NCBI GenBank assembly: GCA_030789695.1
Contig: CM061142.1
Coordinates: forward strand, 157,328,714 to 157,392,713
Reading direction: 5' to 3'
Length of the DNA stretch: 64,000 nucleotides
Source: Scilla litardierei
Lineage: Eukaryota; Streptophyta; Magnoliopsida; Asparagales; Asparagaceae
Positions 32,543 through 43,829 of this stretch are shown piece by piece (the stretch's first letter is position 1; each line of letters starts with the position of its first letter). The notes under the pieces were generated by a model that did no database searches, was not told where the DNA came from, and saw only the letters and a list, made by a program, of their open reading frames with translations. The translations under genes and the position numbers were made by a program.

Positions 32543-34370
32543 TGTTGAGTATTGGACTTCTCCCTACTTGGTGTTAATGATGAGCAAACATAAATACTTG
32601 TGACTAATCCCCTATTTTGCAGTTAATCCATTGTCTAAGCTTACTATAAAGATCAACTAGCAATGGATGACTCACAAATGTGATTGAAGGCAAATGATAT
32701 GAATTGGATGATCGTAGATTGATGATTGAAGCTCCGTAAAGACTTCAAGCTCATACGATGGAAAGAAGAGATTATTCGTCAATGTAATTTTTCTTTTATC
32801 TCTTCTAGTATGTAGCTTAGAAGTAGAACTATGATGGAGCACTCACACACATCTACTTTCGGTCATAGGACATCTCTAGACCTTCGTCCTTTGATCGCAA
32901 TCCATTTCTCTTTTTTTGTGCTAGGATTGTTTATAACAGCCGACTGCTTAACAGTTTGCAGTCGCCTGTCTCAAAAATAGTCGACTGTGTTTTGTTCTAC
33001 AGTCGCCTATTATGCACAGACTATTACAATGCAGTTTTTGGGTCCTCTCTGATTATCTCGCACAGGCCACTGTTGAACGTTTATCAGGTGCCTGTCTTAG
33101 CGACAGTCGACTGTGAGTGGTTCATCAGTCGCATGTCTCTCCTTGCCCAAACTCTGTTTGATCCGATTTCTACGGCCAGTCGACTTATGCTGTATATACA
33201 GTCGACTGTATATTAGATCAGTCGACTGTTTATGATGCAACAGTCGCCTGTCTGTAAGTCTAATCTTTGTCTTAGCTCTCTGGAAATTTCTCCTGTCTGT
33301 GACAGTCGTTTGTTTAAGGTTATACAGTCGCCTGTTCTGATTAACAGTCGACTGTGTTCCTTGCATCACTCGTCTATCCTGTATCTTGTGAGATTTCCAG
33401 TACTTCTTCTAACTTACTCTTCTCTCGGCCAGTCGCCTGTCGAAGAATGTACAGTCGCCTGTTGGTTTTACAGACGACTGTCTTGGCTTCATCAGTCGAC
33501 TGTCCACGTGGTAAGTTACCGTTATGAATTCTCACCTACCCTTGCTGACTGTGCAGCAGTCGACTGTGTTTTGTTCATCAGTCGACTGTTGCGAGTTCAG
33601 ATTATATCCGTTGAGATTTTTCTCACGGATTTCGATTGGGTTTTTGCCTAAACTGTTTTGTGGATTTGAGAAAGCTATAAATAGTGCTTCTACTGTTTCA
33701 TTGCAAGGTTACCAACTTACACACTCATTCATTGCAAAAATCTTTCAAGCTTTCTTTTCCAAAGATCAAAGCTTTCAAATCCAAAGCCCTTAGCATTTCT
33801 AAATCTGATTCTCTTGCTCTCCAACCTAGAACCAAAGATTGATCCTATATGCATTTGGTGCAGTCAAGAGAAAGGGCTTTCCTCCTCTCTTCCAAGAGAG
33901 TTCTTCGACACACATCACACTTCTCCTTCAAGTTCTACTTCAAGGCATAGGTGATTGTAAGTGTTGCTTTCAGATTTCATAACTTCATTATTTGAATCGT
34001 GCTCTCGGTTGTGAGAGTGGTTTTTGCTTGCTCCCGAGTTATGGGAGTCAAGGACATCGATTGTCTTCGATTGCACTTGTAGGGTTGCTACAAGTGGATT
34101 TTAAGGAAACCTCAAGTTAGGGTTCTAACTTGAGTATCCGGTGGTATCCGGGTGGTAGTGACGTAGGATTACCTGGAACAAGTCGGGAGTTGACTTGGGT
34201 AATCCGAACCCTTGAAACATAACTGTGTTTGCGTGAGTTTCTCTTTGGGTTGTTTTCTATTCCGCACTATTTGTTGGATTGCATTTTATTTGGCGTAAAT
34301 TCCTATTAAATTTGCATAAACACTATTCAACCCCCCTTCTAGTGTTTTCCCCATAGACAGGATCCTTACA
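32543..34370 (+). repeat. 3' LTR of element 5 (1828 bp)
   Basis: It is a near-identical copy of 21914-23742, ending TTACA before the duplication GCGCT. Transitions dominate the differences. The palindrome array (32936-33598) and TATAAATA (33676-33683) are retained. Confidence 0.95.
32936..33683 (+). promoter_or_regulatory. LTR palindrome array and TATA box (element 5, 3' LTR)
   Basis: This is the same array as in the 5' LTR, with TATAAATA at 33676-33683. A few copies are better preserved here (for example 33495-33510) and a few worse (CACTCGTCTA near 33366). Confidence 0.68.
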
Positions 34371-34713
34371 GCGCTCGTCGCACACAACCCACCGCCCAAC
34401 CCGCCGCCACCACCAATTCATCCACCACCCCACGCCCCCTGACCCCGTTTACATTGGCGATGCCGAATTCGAGGTATCATTCCAGGACGACGACCAATCC
34501 GACCGGTTCATGGCCATGCTCCTCCTAGCTGGAGATGGTGGTCGGGCAACTCAGGAGTCCGTCGAGCGCGACCTGCCCGTCCTTCAAAGCTTCATTCGCC
34601 ACATTCGCACTGACCCACCTGGTGTCTCCGAGCTTCACATCCCACCCCTCACCACTCCCGGTCCTCAGCATAGGCCCCCATCACCACCCCCAGAGGGTGA
34701 TGCCTCTGCTTGA
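34371..34713 (+). pseudogene. ORF3 of element 4, part after the element 5 insertion
   Basis: This continues the Thr/Pro-rich frame of 21848-21913 past the duplicated GCGCT. Near 34465 the frame slips; the neighbouring frame reads an acidic block, SFQDDDQSDRFM, comparable to the FRDDAQRARF block of element 1. The segment then ends in a Pro-rich tail at 34713. At roughly 140 codons in total it is much shorter than ORF3 of elements 1 and 6, so most of the domain is deleted. Its C-terminus (PPEGDASA) resembles the end of ORF3 in element 6. Confidence 0.55.
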
Positions 34714-36479
34714 TATTTTCCCATCCAGCTTTTGTCCCCCCTATTTTTTGTGCCCATCTGTCTTTGCGGGGCCCTACTTTACCACTGCTAGGGGGAGGAC
34801 CGATTCACGTGTCGCATCCCTTCCTTTTTATTTCTATTTCCTTTCTTTTCTTTTATTGACCCCCCTTGCATATCTCTGCATTTTCACGATCACATCATCT
34901 TGCTAGCACTGTCTCGTCTAGCTTGGGGGAAGTCAACCTTTTTCTGTGTGCTGTCGTGTTTTATTTTTCTTTGTGTGTTTGCTTATTTTGTCGTGTCGAG
35001 TGATTTTCCATTTTTATCTTATTTTATTTTCTATTTATATGTCGTGTGGTGTGCTTTTTATTTTTATTTCTTATTTTCAGTCTCGTTTGTGTGACTTTCT
35101 TGTTTTTCGTGTCTTTTTGTGTCTGTGTGTATCCCCCCCATATTCATTGCCCTCCTGTATTTAATTCTATTGCATTGAGGGCAATGCAAACTTCAGCTTG
35201 GGGGAGTCGCACTTTGTGCGTCACTTGAGTCTTTCTTTTTCGTTTTTGAGTCGTTTTTCTCCATCTTTTTCTTTTTCTTTTTCTCTTCTTCTTTTTTATC
35301 TCTTTCTCCTAGAGATGAACCCTATGATGAATTGCCACAAAATCTCACACGCCTAGCATGGCATCGATAATCACACTCACTAACCCTAGGATATCGAGTC
35401 CTCTTGCATTTCATGCATCGTGGGTCCACTTAGCTTTTTGTGAGTCGTGTGTCGTGCCTAGCTGTGTGGTGTACTTCTACTTTGTGATTTTACTTTATAT
35501 ACCTGTCCAGGAATGACCCCTAGATTATCATGTTTCGATATGAATATGCGGTATTTATTTCTCCTGTCTGCTTCTGCATGCTATATATATATATCGTACG
35601 CTTCATTTCGCATGTGTCGGGATTCCACAATTAAGGACTAGGATAACCCATTTAGCACATGCTCTTATTAGCGAGAATAGTTTCCTTTGCCCAAGTGTTT
35701 AGATTCCGATTTCTTTTTTTGTTTTACTTGGTGCAAATCCCCTCGTCGTGTACCGTTCTCCCACTTGGGAGAGTACACATGTGTATAGCCAAAAACCCAA
35801 AAATCCAAAAAAAAAAGAGAAAAGAAAAGAAAAACCCAAAAAGAAAAGAAAAGAAAAAATTGTATAGCCAAAAAGCCAAAAAAATACAAATACCCAAAAC
35901 CCAAAAAAATTCCCGTGTGAATATTTTCCCCCACTTTTCGAGAATAAAGGGAAGGCGAGAATTTGCACCGAGTGTTCTACTCCACATCATCTCAACCCCC
36001 ATCGTTATCGAAAACACTTGGCTTAGGAACTTTTTAGCTATTATCTAGGCTGTAGTGTGTTGATTTCCTTAACCCTAGTTGTGGAGTCCCTGACGCATGA
36101 TATGTTTCGATTCTCTCTCTATTCTCATGCATGCTTGAACTATGTATTCACCGCTTTATTCAATTCGAATCGATATTTGGGTCATTTCCTGTATTTGTGT
36201 ATATCGAGCTTTATCGCACATCGTAGATAGTGACACCGTCTGCTAGCACACGACCACACTCACTCGCGCTTCACCGCGTGGGCCCACGGCACTTGTCTGG
36301 ACTCGTATTCCTTGGTTTAGTGATGTGATTTAGCGTTTGCTTGCTTGGTGTGTAGTTTTTGATTTTGTTGGCCCTGAGGTCGATCTAGGATATAGAGTTT
36401 TCTTTTTCTCTCTTTCTTTCTATTTTCTCCATCCGAGCTCCTACTCTCGCTCGTCTTCCTCGAGGACGAGGAAGAGTTC
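34714..36479 (+). other. 3' non-coding region of element 4
   Basis: T-rich, with an A-rich run near 35800-35920. There is no credible gene; the Phe-rich frames on both strands are compositional. It contains purine tracts GCTTGGGGGAAG near 34921 and GCTTGGGGGAGTC near 35196. Confidence 0.7.
35170..35208 (+). other. 3' UTR hairpin and secondary polypurine-like tract (element 4)
   Basis: TTGCATTG pairs perfectly with CAATGCAA around AGGG (35170-35189), followed by AGCTTGGGGGAGTC. Compared with element 3, outer stem bases differ on both sides but pairing is kept. Confidence 0.62.
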
Positions 36480-36493
36480 AGCTTGGGGGATTT
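36480..36493 (+). other. Polypurine tract (element 4)
   Basis: AGCTTGGGGGATTT lies immediately before the LTR start TGACGTGCG. Confidence 0.88.
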
Positions 36494-38084
36494 TGACGTG
36501 CGTTTATATTTCATATATTTGCGCACGTTTACTTCCGTGTTTTTCCGTTATTTACCACCGTCTTATATCCATTTTCTCGTGTTTTCTTGTTTTCTTTCAC
36601 TTTTCCGTGTTTTTCGTATTTTACAGGATTTTACTGGCATAGGGGACATAAAACGACGATATCATGAGTCCCGGAGCAACAGGAGGAGTCACGCGTGATC
36701 CAGGGGGTCAAACGACGAAGATCGCATCTTTCAGCCCCTCACCCGACCGGTTGGTCATTTCCAACCGATCGGGTGGTGCACGCGTGCACCACCCGGACAC
36801 AAGTTGGAGCGGCCAAGAAGTCACCCAGTCGGTTCAGTGACCGGTTCAAATGCCCCAACTCTCTGGAAATCCGATGCTGAATGCCAACCGATCGGGTGAC
36901 CTTCACCCGATCGGTTCACCTGTAGCCGATTCTCCGAAGCTACGACACGGAGAGATTAACCGACCGGTTCACCCGATGGCACGAAGATCCAACCGATCAG
37001 CTTATGACTCAACCGACCGTGCCGTGGTGACCGGGTGGGATCCTATTTTGCGCTGCCGAAGAAACGAAGCAGGTCACCCGATTTGGTGACTTTTCAGCCG
37101 ATCGGGTGATTTCGTATTCTATAAATAGAACCCCTAGGTTTTCCAGAAACGGGAGTTGTTATTTTTTGCTGTTTTTTCTCTCTCTTGACGGCTGTAATTT
37201 TTCAGATATTTGTAAGTCTTCTGATCTTTGTCAAACTTTAATATAGTGTTATTAGCATTGCTCTTACAGCTTTTCAATCGCCCGATCTTATTTCTAACGG
37301 TCGATTTTACTTTAGATCGCTTTTTACTAAATATGTGTGAGTAGTTCCCAAATCTGGGATTTTGGTGGAAACCCCTTCGAGGGTTCTTCCTGATGCGTCC
37401 ATAGGACTAGGAAATCGATAGGGATTAGGAATCTAACGGTTACGCGGGGTGTTTTATTGTCATCGGCGGGAAAAAGACCGCCTTTGACCGTTGGGCCAAT
37501 GGGGAATAAACTTGGCGGTTGACTCTCTAGCCATAGCTCGCGCCCTTAGCGTAGACGTCGAATCCTAGCGCGCGGGAGCGGCAGGACGAGACGTTGGGAG
37601 TTATCGTTGTGAACTTAGTGCTCCCGGAGTCGGTCAGTGTTAATGGACACGGGAGTGCCCACTGACCGAACCCGGGAAGTCCGGTGTATCATCCTGGGCA
37701 CCGACCGGAATATCGGGCCCATGGGACGCTGGTACCACTTTCAGAGGCAACGTCTCACCATTAGACCCTAATTCCGATTGCTATCCTACCCGTAGGCCGT
37801 ATCGGCAGGAATCGCACGATAGGGTGGAAACCGAAGTCTCGGGGTTTTTCCTTTATATTGTCTATACCTTGCATTCCATTTACCGTGACAACCCATCATT
37901 TGATTCGGGCTAGCTCGCCCATAGGGTGAATTTGATCCTCTTTGACACAAGCACATCCACGCCTCCCTGAGTTCGACCCCCAAGCCACACTATAACACCG
38001 TGCGCTTGCGGTTACAAATATTTAAATCTCACGCCCCCAATCATATCATTGCACACATATAGCACGCATAAGCGGGGGACGTCA
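36494..38084 (+). repeat. 3' LTR of element 4 (1591 bp)
   Basis: It has the same length and ends as 16321-17911 and is followed by the duplication GTGAC. It includes its own palindrome array and a TATA box at 37120-37127. Confidence 0.93.
36730..37127 (+). promoter_or_regulatory. LTR palindrome array and TATA box (element 4, 3' LTR)
   Basis: Copies of ACCCGATCGGGT-type motifs match the 5' LTR, with some decay: the last pair has ATTTGG and GCCGATCGGGT forms. TATAAATA is at 37120-37127. Confidence 0.65.
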
Positions 38085-38089
38085 GTGAC

Positions 38090-38351
38090 TCATATTGCCC
38101 TAGTCTTTTCTTTATTTTATTCCATTCTTTGTGGAGTTCTTTGTTTGCGACGTTAAGTGACACGATCTTCGCATCCATCACCAACACGACACTCCATAAT
38201 CCATATCTACCAATAAAACTCGCAGTCTAACCAACCTAGGAGTAGATAGGTAGTATAGCACCGCCTCCCCATGTTCGATACCTGCTCGCCGCTATATAGT
38301 GCGCTTGCGGTAAAACGACAACGTTTTTGGAGTTTAATTCCGGGCCGATCA
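38090..38351 (+). repeat. 3' LTR of element 3, right part
   Basis: This resumes the LTR interrupted at 16320 and matches 10629-10890 of the 5' copy. It ends GGCCGATCA. The TSD of element 3 cannot be tested because its left flank is outside the window. Confidence 0.85.
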
Positions 38352-38722
38352 CCAACCACACGGAGGGGATTTGATTACTTATAAAATGTCCAAGTGACGA
38401 CAAATGAGGGGACCAGACTTCAGAAATACTAAGCACTAGATACTCTGACAACTCTCATTCGGAACTTCCCACACATATATTTCTTCCTCCAGCACTCGCC
38501 GTGTTAGCTCCTTGGACGATCTCCTTTTAGGTCGATCCTGCTGCCCCAAGTCTCCTTAAGTCCCATAATGCCTTAAGCATTAGAGTGGATTTGGGTCGGA
38601 ACCTAGATCCGACCCCTGACGATTGTATGTGCTACAGATAGCTCGACAGACGACTCAGCAAGTAGTTCATATAGCTCGGAGTACCCCCAGAGCTAGGTCA
38701 GGCTTTATCACAGTAGTTTGGA
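38352..38722. other. Flanking sequence outside elements, no gene seen
   Basis: These 371 bp between elements 3 and 6 hold no convincing ORF, RNA gene or repeat. They may be part of a still older element. Confidence 0.5.
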
Positions 38723-39039
38723 CTTGGTGATGTGTCCATATTTTCCATATATTTATCGCATCATTTCACGCCATTTTATTTGCTCAAAACTCACTTTTAT
38801 CGCTCATTTGATCGTTTATCGTATTATATCACTTTCGAAGCTTACTCTCATTTTCAGGACTTTTGAGGCGATTTAGAGCATAATGGAATCATGGACAATC
38901 TGAGATCGCCAGAGCATCAATGGCGATGCCTCCTGGGTGCTTGACGAGGTAGTAAAGGAGATTTGAGGAGAAGAAGAAGAGAGAAGGCGAAGAGAGCAAA
39001 AGAATGGGAGCTTCACAAAGCTTTCAGCTTTTCCAAGTC

Positions 39040-39581
39040 CACTCAGACAGAGTAGCATAGCTACTCGGTCGAGTGGATAATATGGTAGAAAACCATTTCT
39101 AAGGCCAAAGTCGAGCACTACCGCTCGACCGAGTGGATTCAGTCACTCGGTCGAGTAGATGAGGCAAGAGAAGGAGATTGTCGACACTTAGCTGCTGAGA
39201 GAAGCTAGAAGGCCACTGGACCGAGTAGCAAGGCTACTCGGCCGAGTGAAATATTCAACAAAACGGTAATTTGACGATTCTGTAACCCACTGCCGCTCGA
39301 CCGAGCGTACAAGCCCACTCGACCAAGTGCCAAGGCTACTCAATGGAGTGGAATATGAGGCAGAGCGACGATTTGAGCCAAGCATGAGCCGCATGTAGCT
39401 CGACCGAGTGGGCCATCCACTTGGTCCGAGCAACCATCTTCACCGGCCGAAGATTCAAGGGGCAACGCAGCGACGCAGCTTGACTCGGATCAAGCGGCAC
39501 CGCGATTCGACAGCCCAGATTTGAGCCGACCTTTGGGTTTTTTTATTTGATTTGGTGGGTCCCGACCCATATGTATAAAAA
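39040..39581 (+). promoter_or_regulatory. LTR palindrome array and TATA box (element 6, 5' LTR)
   Basis: Eight to ten copies of ACTCGACCGAGT-type sites with variable decay occur at about 39040-39440. TATAAAAA follows at 39574-39581. Confidence 0.6.
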
Positions 39582-40004
39582 GAATATTTCCTTCCTAGGT
39601 TAGAGAGACTCCTTTTGAGAGAGTTTTTAGAGTATTTCTTAGCCGTCGCGTATTTACCTTGAATAAAGTTTGGATCTTTGGAGCTTTTTGAGCGTGGAAT
39701 CTTGTTGGATCTTAATTCTCTGAAGGATATTTCTTGTTTCTCACCGGTTTGGTATTGTTCTCTTTACCCATCTCTATTGCTTTGATAATTATTGTTGCGA
39801 CGATGTCCTATTCTATTGTTATTATTGCTTTTATTGCTTTTTCCATGGACCGTGAGTAGTTCTATCTAGGGCTAATGGATCTAGGGCTAATGGATGAGCC
39901 TAGGATTTTAGGATTTAAATGTAAAGTTGTAATTTTTAGGTTGATTTGGTAAACAAGGAATGTGATATGGTTGATCTAACCAAGTCTATAGCATTCTCAT
40001 CTAG

Positions 40005-40285
40005 GGTTTGTGATCTACTATAGTGGCACTTGCCCTAGAAATTATTCTATAGGCTTGATTAGGGTCGTTAGTGAATTCACTTAGGGTTCATGGTCTACGA
40101 TAGTTGCACGCACTTTAAGGGTCCCCACTAATGCCCTATATCACTAATTGATGATTTATGATAGTAGCATCAATAAGAGCCATCATATCACAGATCGAAG
40201 CTCTAATTCACGATAGTGACGTGAGCATAGATTGAGAATATTTGTCGATCGTAATGCATGAATCATGTGTAAGGCCATCCACAAT
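40005..40285 (+). repeat. Five-copy CACGATAGTGGCA-type repeat in U5 (element 6, 5' LTR)
   Basis: Degenerate copies occur near 40010, 40085, 40146, 40210 and 40266, in the same order as in element 3 and in the 3' LTR at about 49730-50010. Confidence 0.55.
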
Positions 40286-40558
40286 GGTGGGGCTAAGCAT
40301 GTGATACATTATATGAGTAGTACAATGATAGTTGGCTACAAATTTCACATTCAAGATGCGGCAATCTCGCACTATAAAACCAATCCACCCTAAATGAGGA
40401 TTGTCGTGATAAACTTCTTGGATACACCCATAGCTGAAAAAGTCATACAACTCTGAAATAAAACCCAAGACCTTAACCAATCACCTCTATGTGGGTTCGA
40501 CAACCTTTCTATATTACAAAGCCTCGACACCGTGCACTTGCTGACTCGAACAAGCTTT

Positions 40559-40585
40559 TGGCACCGTTGCCAAGGAGGCAACGGT
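40559..40585 (+). other. Primer-binding site and overlapping hairpin (element 6)
   Basis: TGGCACCGTTGCCAAGGA (40559-40576) is a decayed tRNA-Asp primer site. Bases 40563-40571 pair perfectly with 40577-40585 (9 bp) around AAGGA. Confidence 0.7.
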
Positions 40586-40703
40586 TTACTTGTGTTATTT
40601 TTCTTAATTGGAGACTTATTGGTCTCTCCATCCACCTCTCCCCTACCAAATTTTTATTCTTTTCTTTTATTACTGATATTTTCTCTGAGTTTGTTGATTG
40701 TGT

Positions 40704-43517
40704 ATGACCACTCGTCTTGGGAGACCCAACGATTTACAGTTTGAACCCAAGATCGAAAGAACTGCAAGGAAACTCAGAACTGAGAGGAGGCAAAAACTTT
40801 TATAGGATCAAATGGCAGAGGCTCCACCATCACCTCCACGTTCTAATAATATTGAGGATTATAAGTAGCCCAATCTTTCGAATATTTCTTCTATCTTGAG
40901 ACCGCATCTGGCGGTAGGCAACTTTGAGTTGAAAATGGGCTTGATACAATTGATGCGGCAGGATCCCTTCCATGGACATCCTCATGAGAATCCCAACCAC
41001 CACATTGATCTATTCTTGGTAAAGTGTGATACCTTTCAAGTTAAAGATGTGAGTGAAGATGCCATCAAACTTCGACTGTTCCCATTCACTCTTCGAGACA
41101 AGGCGGCTCATTAGTTGAGGGTACACACTATGAATAAATGCAAGACCTGGGAGCAGCTAGCCCAAGCCTTCGTCAATAAATAGTTTCCACCATCCAAATG
41201 GTGAGGCATAGGAGTGCCATCACATCCTTCAAGCAACTCCCACAAGAATCTCTATACAAAGCATGGGAGCGTTTCAAGGATTTGCAGCATCAGTTCCCAT
41301 ATCACGGAGTATAGGATTGGGACCTTACTCGGATCTTTTACAATGGTTTGAAGTCTGGCACCAAGATGATCATTGACGCTTCTGCTAACGGATCACAATT
41401 GGCTAAGCTTTCAAATGAGGCTACATCACTATTGGAGCAAATGGCCTCCAACAATCAACAATGGAGAGATGATCACTTAACATCTTCTAAGAGCGCCATT
41501 GGAAACCACTCTGATTTGAAGCTAGCTACGAACCTTGACGGGCAACTTGATATTCTCTCAAAGCAAGTTTCTCGCATTGAATATAGGTTGAGTGCCATTC
41601 CTACATCTTCTCAGGCTCCAGTTTTTGCTGCATGGGAAGATTACGCCAAGCAAGGGTACAGTCCAATTGAATGTTCTTGTGATGGAACGGACGTACCAGC
41701 AGATCAAATCAATTACATTTCAGATGATATGAGTAATCTAGGACCACAATGGGCAAATCTGGCCTGGAAGACACATCCATGATTCTTCTACAGCAACCCC
41801 AATAGAGCCATACAACCACCCACTCAACCAAGGCCGCAACAACCTCCGTCCCAACAACAAGCACCACCGCCACAGCAGCAGCAGTATGGGTTTAGGCCAG
41901 CAGGGCCTTATAGACCGCCAGGCTACTACAACCATCAACTGTATCAACAACAATATCAACAGCCGACGACACCTAAATCAGGTATAGAGGGGGCATTGAT
42001 AGCTTTCAGCAATGCCCAAGCCAAGCATAATGCGGAGTTGGTGGCTACTTAGAAGTAGCTTTCTATCACCGTAGATCAGTTGACAGCCCAAATGAACCAA
42101 CTTAACAAGGCTCAAGGAAAACTTCCGGTTCAATCTGAGCCTAATCCAAGGGGCCACGTCAATGCGGTAGTAGCAGCGACAACAAGAGGAGGGAAGACCA
42201 CCAACGCAGTTATGGTACCGATCCCAAAGCTAGTGGATCCATAACCCTCAACGGTCATTAATAAATAGGATCACATAGCTTCAGGGCTGATCATATTAGG
42301 GAATGAGGAGAAGGACGTCGAAGAACCATCTGGCGCTGCAGAGAAGGATGCATCACCCATCCCTTTGGCTACTCCTATAGATACGGTCCCGGTTGACTCT
42401 CCACCTTTCGTGGAGAAAACGATTCAGAAATCTATGCCAAATGATACTGATAAAGTTAAAGAAAGTCGTCCTCCAGCTCCATACCCACAGATGCTAGCAA
42501 TGGTGAAGCTTAAGAAGAAATATGCGAAATTTATAGAGCTTCTAAAGGGTGTTCATTTGAACATCCCTTTCATGGACGCATTGACGGAGATCCCTACTTA
42601 TGCTAAATTCCTAAAATATTTGATAGTGGGAAGGAGGAAGTAAGAAGCAGTCGTGCTAGCAGATAGTTGTATATCGGTCTTGAAGAACACTTTTCCAAAG
42701 AAGCTTTCTGACCCCTGTAGTTTCACAGTGCCATGCTCCATTGGCGGCATCCCTATCAAGAGAGCATTAGTTGATTTGGGAGCGAGCATTAGTTTGATGT
42801 CGCTCTCCATTTTCAAGAGATTGAACACTGGGACGGAGTTGGAGCCCACGGCTATGAGTATATAGTTAGCGGATCAATCTGTCACCTACCCGGTAGGCAT
42901 TGCTCGAGACGTCATTCTACAAGTGCCGGGGGAATTAGTGTGCCAGTAGACTCCGTGATCATGGACATGTCTGAAGAGGAAGCCCCCAGCTGATATTAGG
43001 ATGTCATTTCATGGCTACAGTCGGAGTCCTTATAGATATCCGTCAAGGGACTTTATCGATGAATGTTGGGAATATTGAGATAGAGTTCCACTTGTAAAAG
43101 CCGATGAAGGAACGTTTTACCCATGAAGATACAAGTTATTTAGAGCTCGTAGAAGAGGAAGTTGCTGAGGACTTCACCACTGAGGATGTCTTGATGGACC
43201 CCATGAGGCAAGACATGGATGATGATGGCGACGTCATACACAATAAGGCATTGGCCGCCTACATGAAGGTATTGGACGAGGAACCACCTGACGCATCACA
43301 TCTTCAACAACATCTGGAAGCTAGAATTGATGACGATCTTGAGGTCACCAAGATCCATGAGCATATCAACAAGGCCTCTTTGGAGCGCAATTCAAGGACG
43401 GATGACATTGATGAGATCGCTGAAGGTCCACGGGATGAGATATGCCAACTTCCACCTCATGGCCTTATTGGAAAGCATGACAAACACATCTCTTTTGCGC
43501 CAAACATTTTTATGTGA
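40704..43517 (+). pseudogene. Gag-protease polyprotein of element 6 (multiple breaks)
   Basis: The original start is probably ATG 40704. The N-terminal part reads MTTRLGRPND, then a gag domain with VGNFELK, DLFLVKCDTF and LFPFTLRDKA up to a stop at 41112. In-frame TAGs occur earlier, near 40794 and 40866. After a frame change, 41348-42865 carries the gag C-terminus, a Gln/Pro-rich stretch and the protease motif DLGAS at 42773-42787, with several stops. An acidic linker (43104-43517) in another frame follows. In Athila such a linker precedes reverse transcriptase, but nothing from that domain is seen. The gag and protease assignment is firm; the frame is beyond function. Confidence 0.85.
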
Positions 43518-43533
43518 CATTGAATATCTAAGG

Positions 43534-43581
43534 GAATCGAGCTTACGACTTTAAACAAGCGGTTATCGGGAGGCAACCCGA
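43534..43581 (+). other. Conserved post-protease block with GGGAGGCAACCC hairpin (element 6)
   Basis: ACGACTTTAAACAAGCGG is followed by the hairpin TCGGG-AGGCAA-CCCGA (43566-43581). The loop matches element 4 exactly, while the stem base pairs differ and still pair. About 250 bp of T-rich sequence with no gene follows. Confidence 0.55.
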
Positions 43582-43829
43582 ATTTTTTTAGTTTTAGTTT
43601 TTATTTCTCTCTTTTCTTTCATTTTCATACAAAAAAATTTTAACTTCGATTAAAAATCTTAAAGTATAAATATATTAAAATTTCCCTTACATTCTTGGCA
43701 GGTAATCGATAAAGGGAGCACACAAAATGATGAAGGAACAAAGAAGGAATCGAAAGGAGTAGAGGAGAGCATCTTATCAAAAGGAGTAGAGGAGAGCATC
43801 TTATTCCACCTGGGAAAGGAAAAGGAGCC

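Larger units (their letters stand above)
21914..34370 (+). mobile_element. Element 5: SIRE-type Ty1/copia retrotransposon with ORF3
   Basis: A 12.46-kb element flanked by the perfect duplication GCGCT (21909-21913 and 34371-34375). LTRs of 1829 and 1828 bp start TGTTGAG and end TTACA. By eye they differ at roughly 30-35 positions, so the insertion is fairly recent. Order: initiator-Met primer-binding site, intact gag, pol with few breaks, an internal palindrome array, ORF3, polypurine tract. Gag-pol followed by a separate 3' ORF is the SIRE/Maximus layout. The LTR and internal arrays use the motif CAGTCGACTG. Confidence 0.95.
16321..38084 (+). mobile_element. Element 4: Athila-type gag-protease LTR element, host of element 5
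   Basis: It is bounded by two 1591-bp LTRs and flanked by the perfect 5-bp duplication GTGAC (16316-16320 and 38085-38089). Internal order: primer-binding site, gag-protease ORF, a short linker, a conserved hairpin block, an internal palindrome array with TATA box, ORF3 (split by element 5 at codon 22), a 3' hairpin with extra purine tract, and a polypurine tract. Reverse transcriptase, RNase H and integrase are missing, so it would depend on another element. Own length without element 5 is about 9.3 kb. Confidence 0.92.
10465..38351 (+). mobile_element. Element 3: short Athila-like element, interrupted by elements 2 and 4
   Basis: The element's own sequence is 10465-16320 plus 38090-38351. 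It comprises the end of the 5' LTR, a tRNA-Asp-type primer-binding site, about 3.6 kb of internal sequence with a degraded ORF of unknown type, a 3' non-coding region homologous to that of element 6, a polypurine tract and a 3' LTR. Element 2 cut the 5' LTR and element 4 (16321-38084) cut the 3' LTR. The two LTR copies agree in the shared parts, for example around 10465-10620 and 16155-16315. With no gag, protease or pol, it resembles a large non-autonomous derivative. Confidence 0.8.
38728..40552 (+). repeat. 5' LTR of element 6 (1825 bp)
   Basis: It runs from TGATGTGTCC to CGAACA. It lacks about 90 bp that the 3' copy has near 50110-50200, which explains most of the length difference. It contains the palindrome array, TATAAAAA at 39574-39581, the GTGAGTAGTT block near 39850 and U5 repeats. 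Confidence 0.9.

Noticed and set aside
35668..36017. Phe- and Gly-rich minus-strand ORFs near the end of element 4
   Set aside because: They are low-complexity readings of an A-rich run in the 3' non-coding region.
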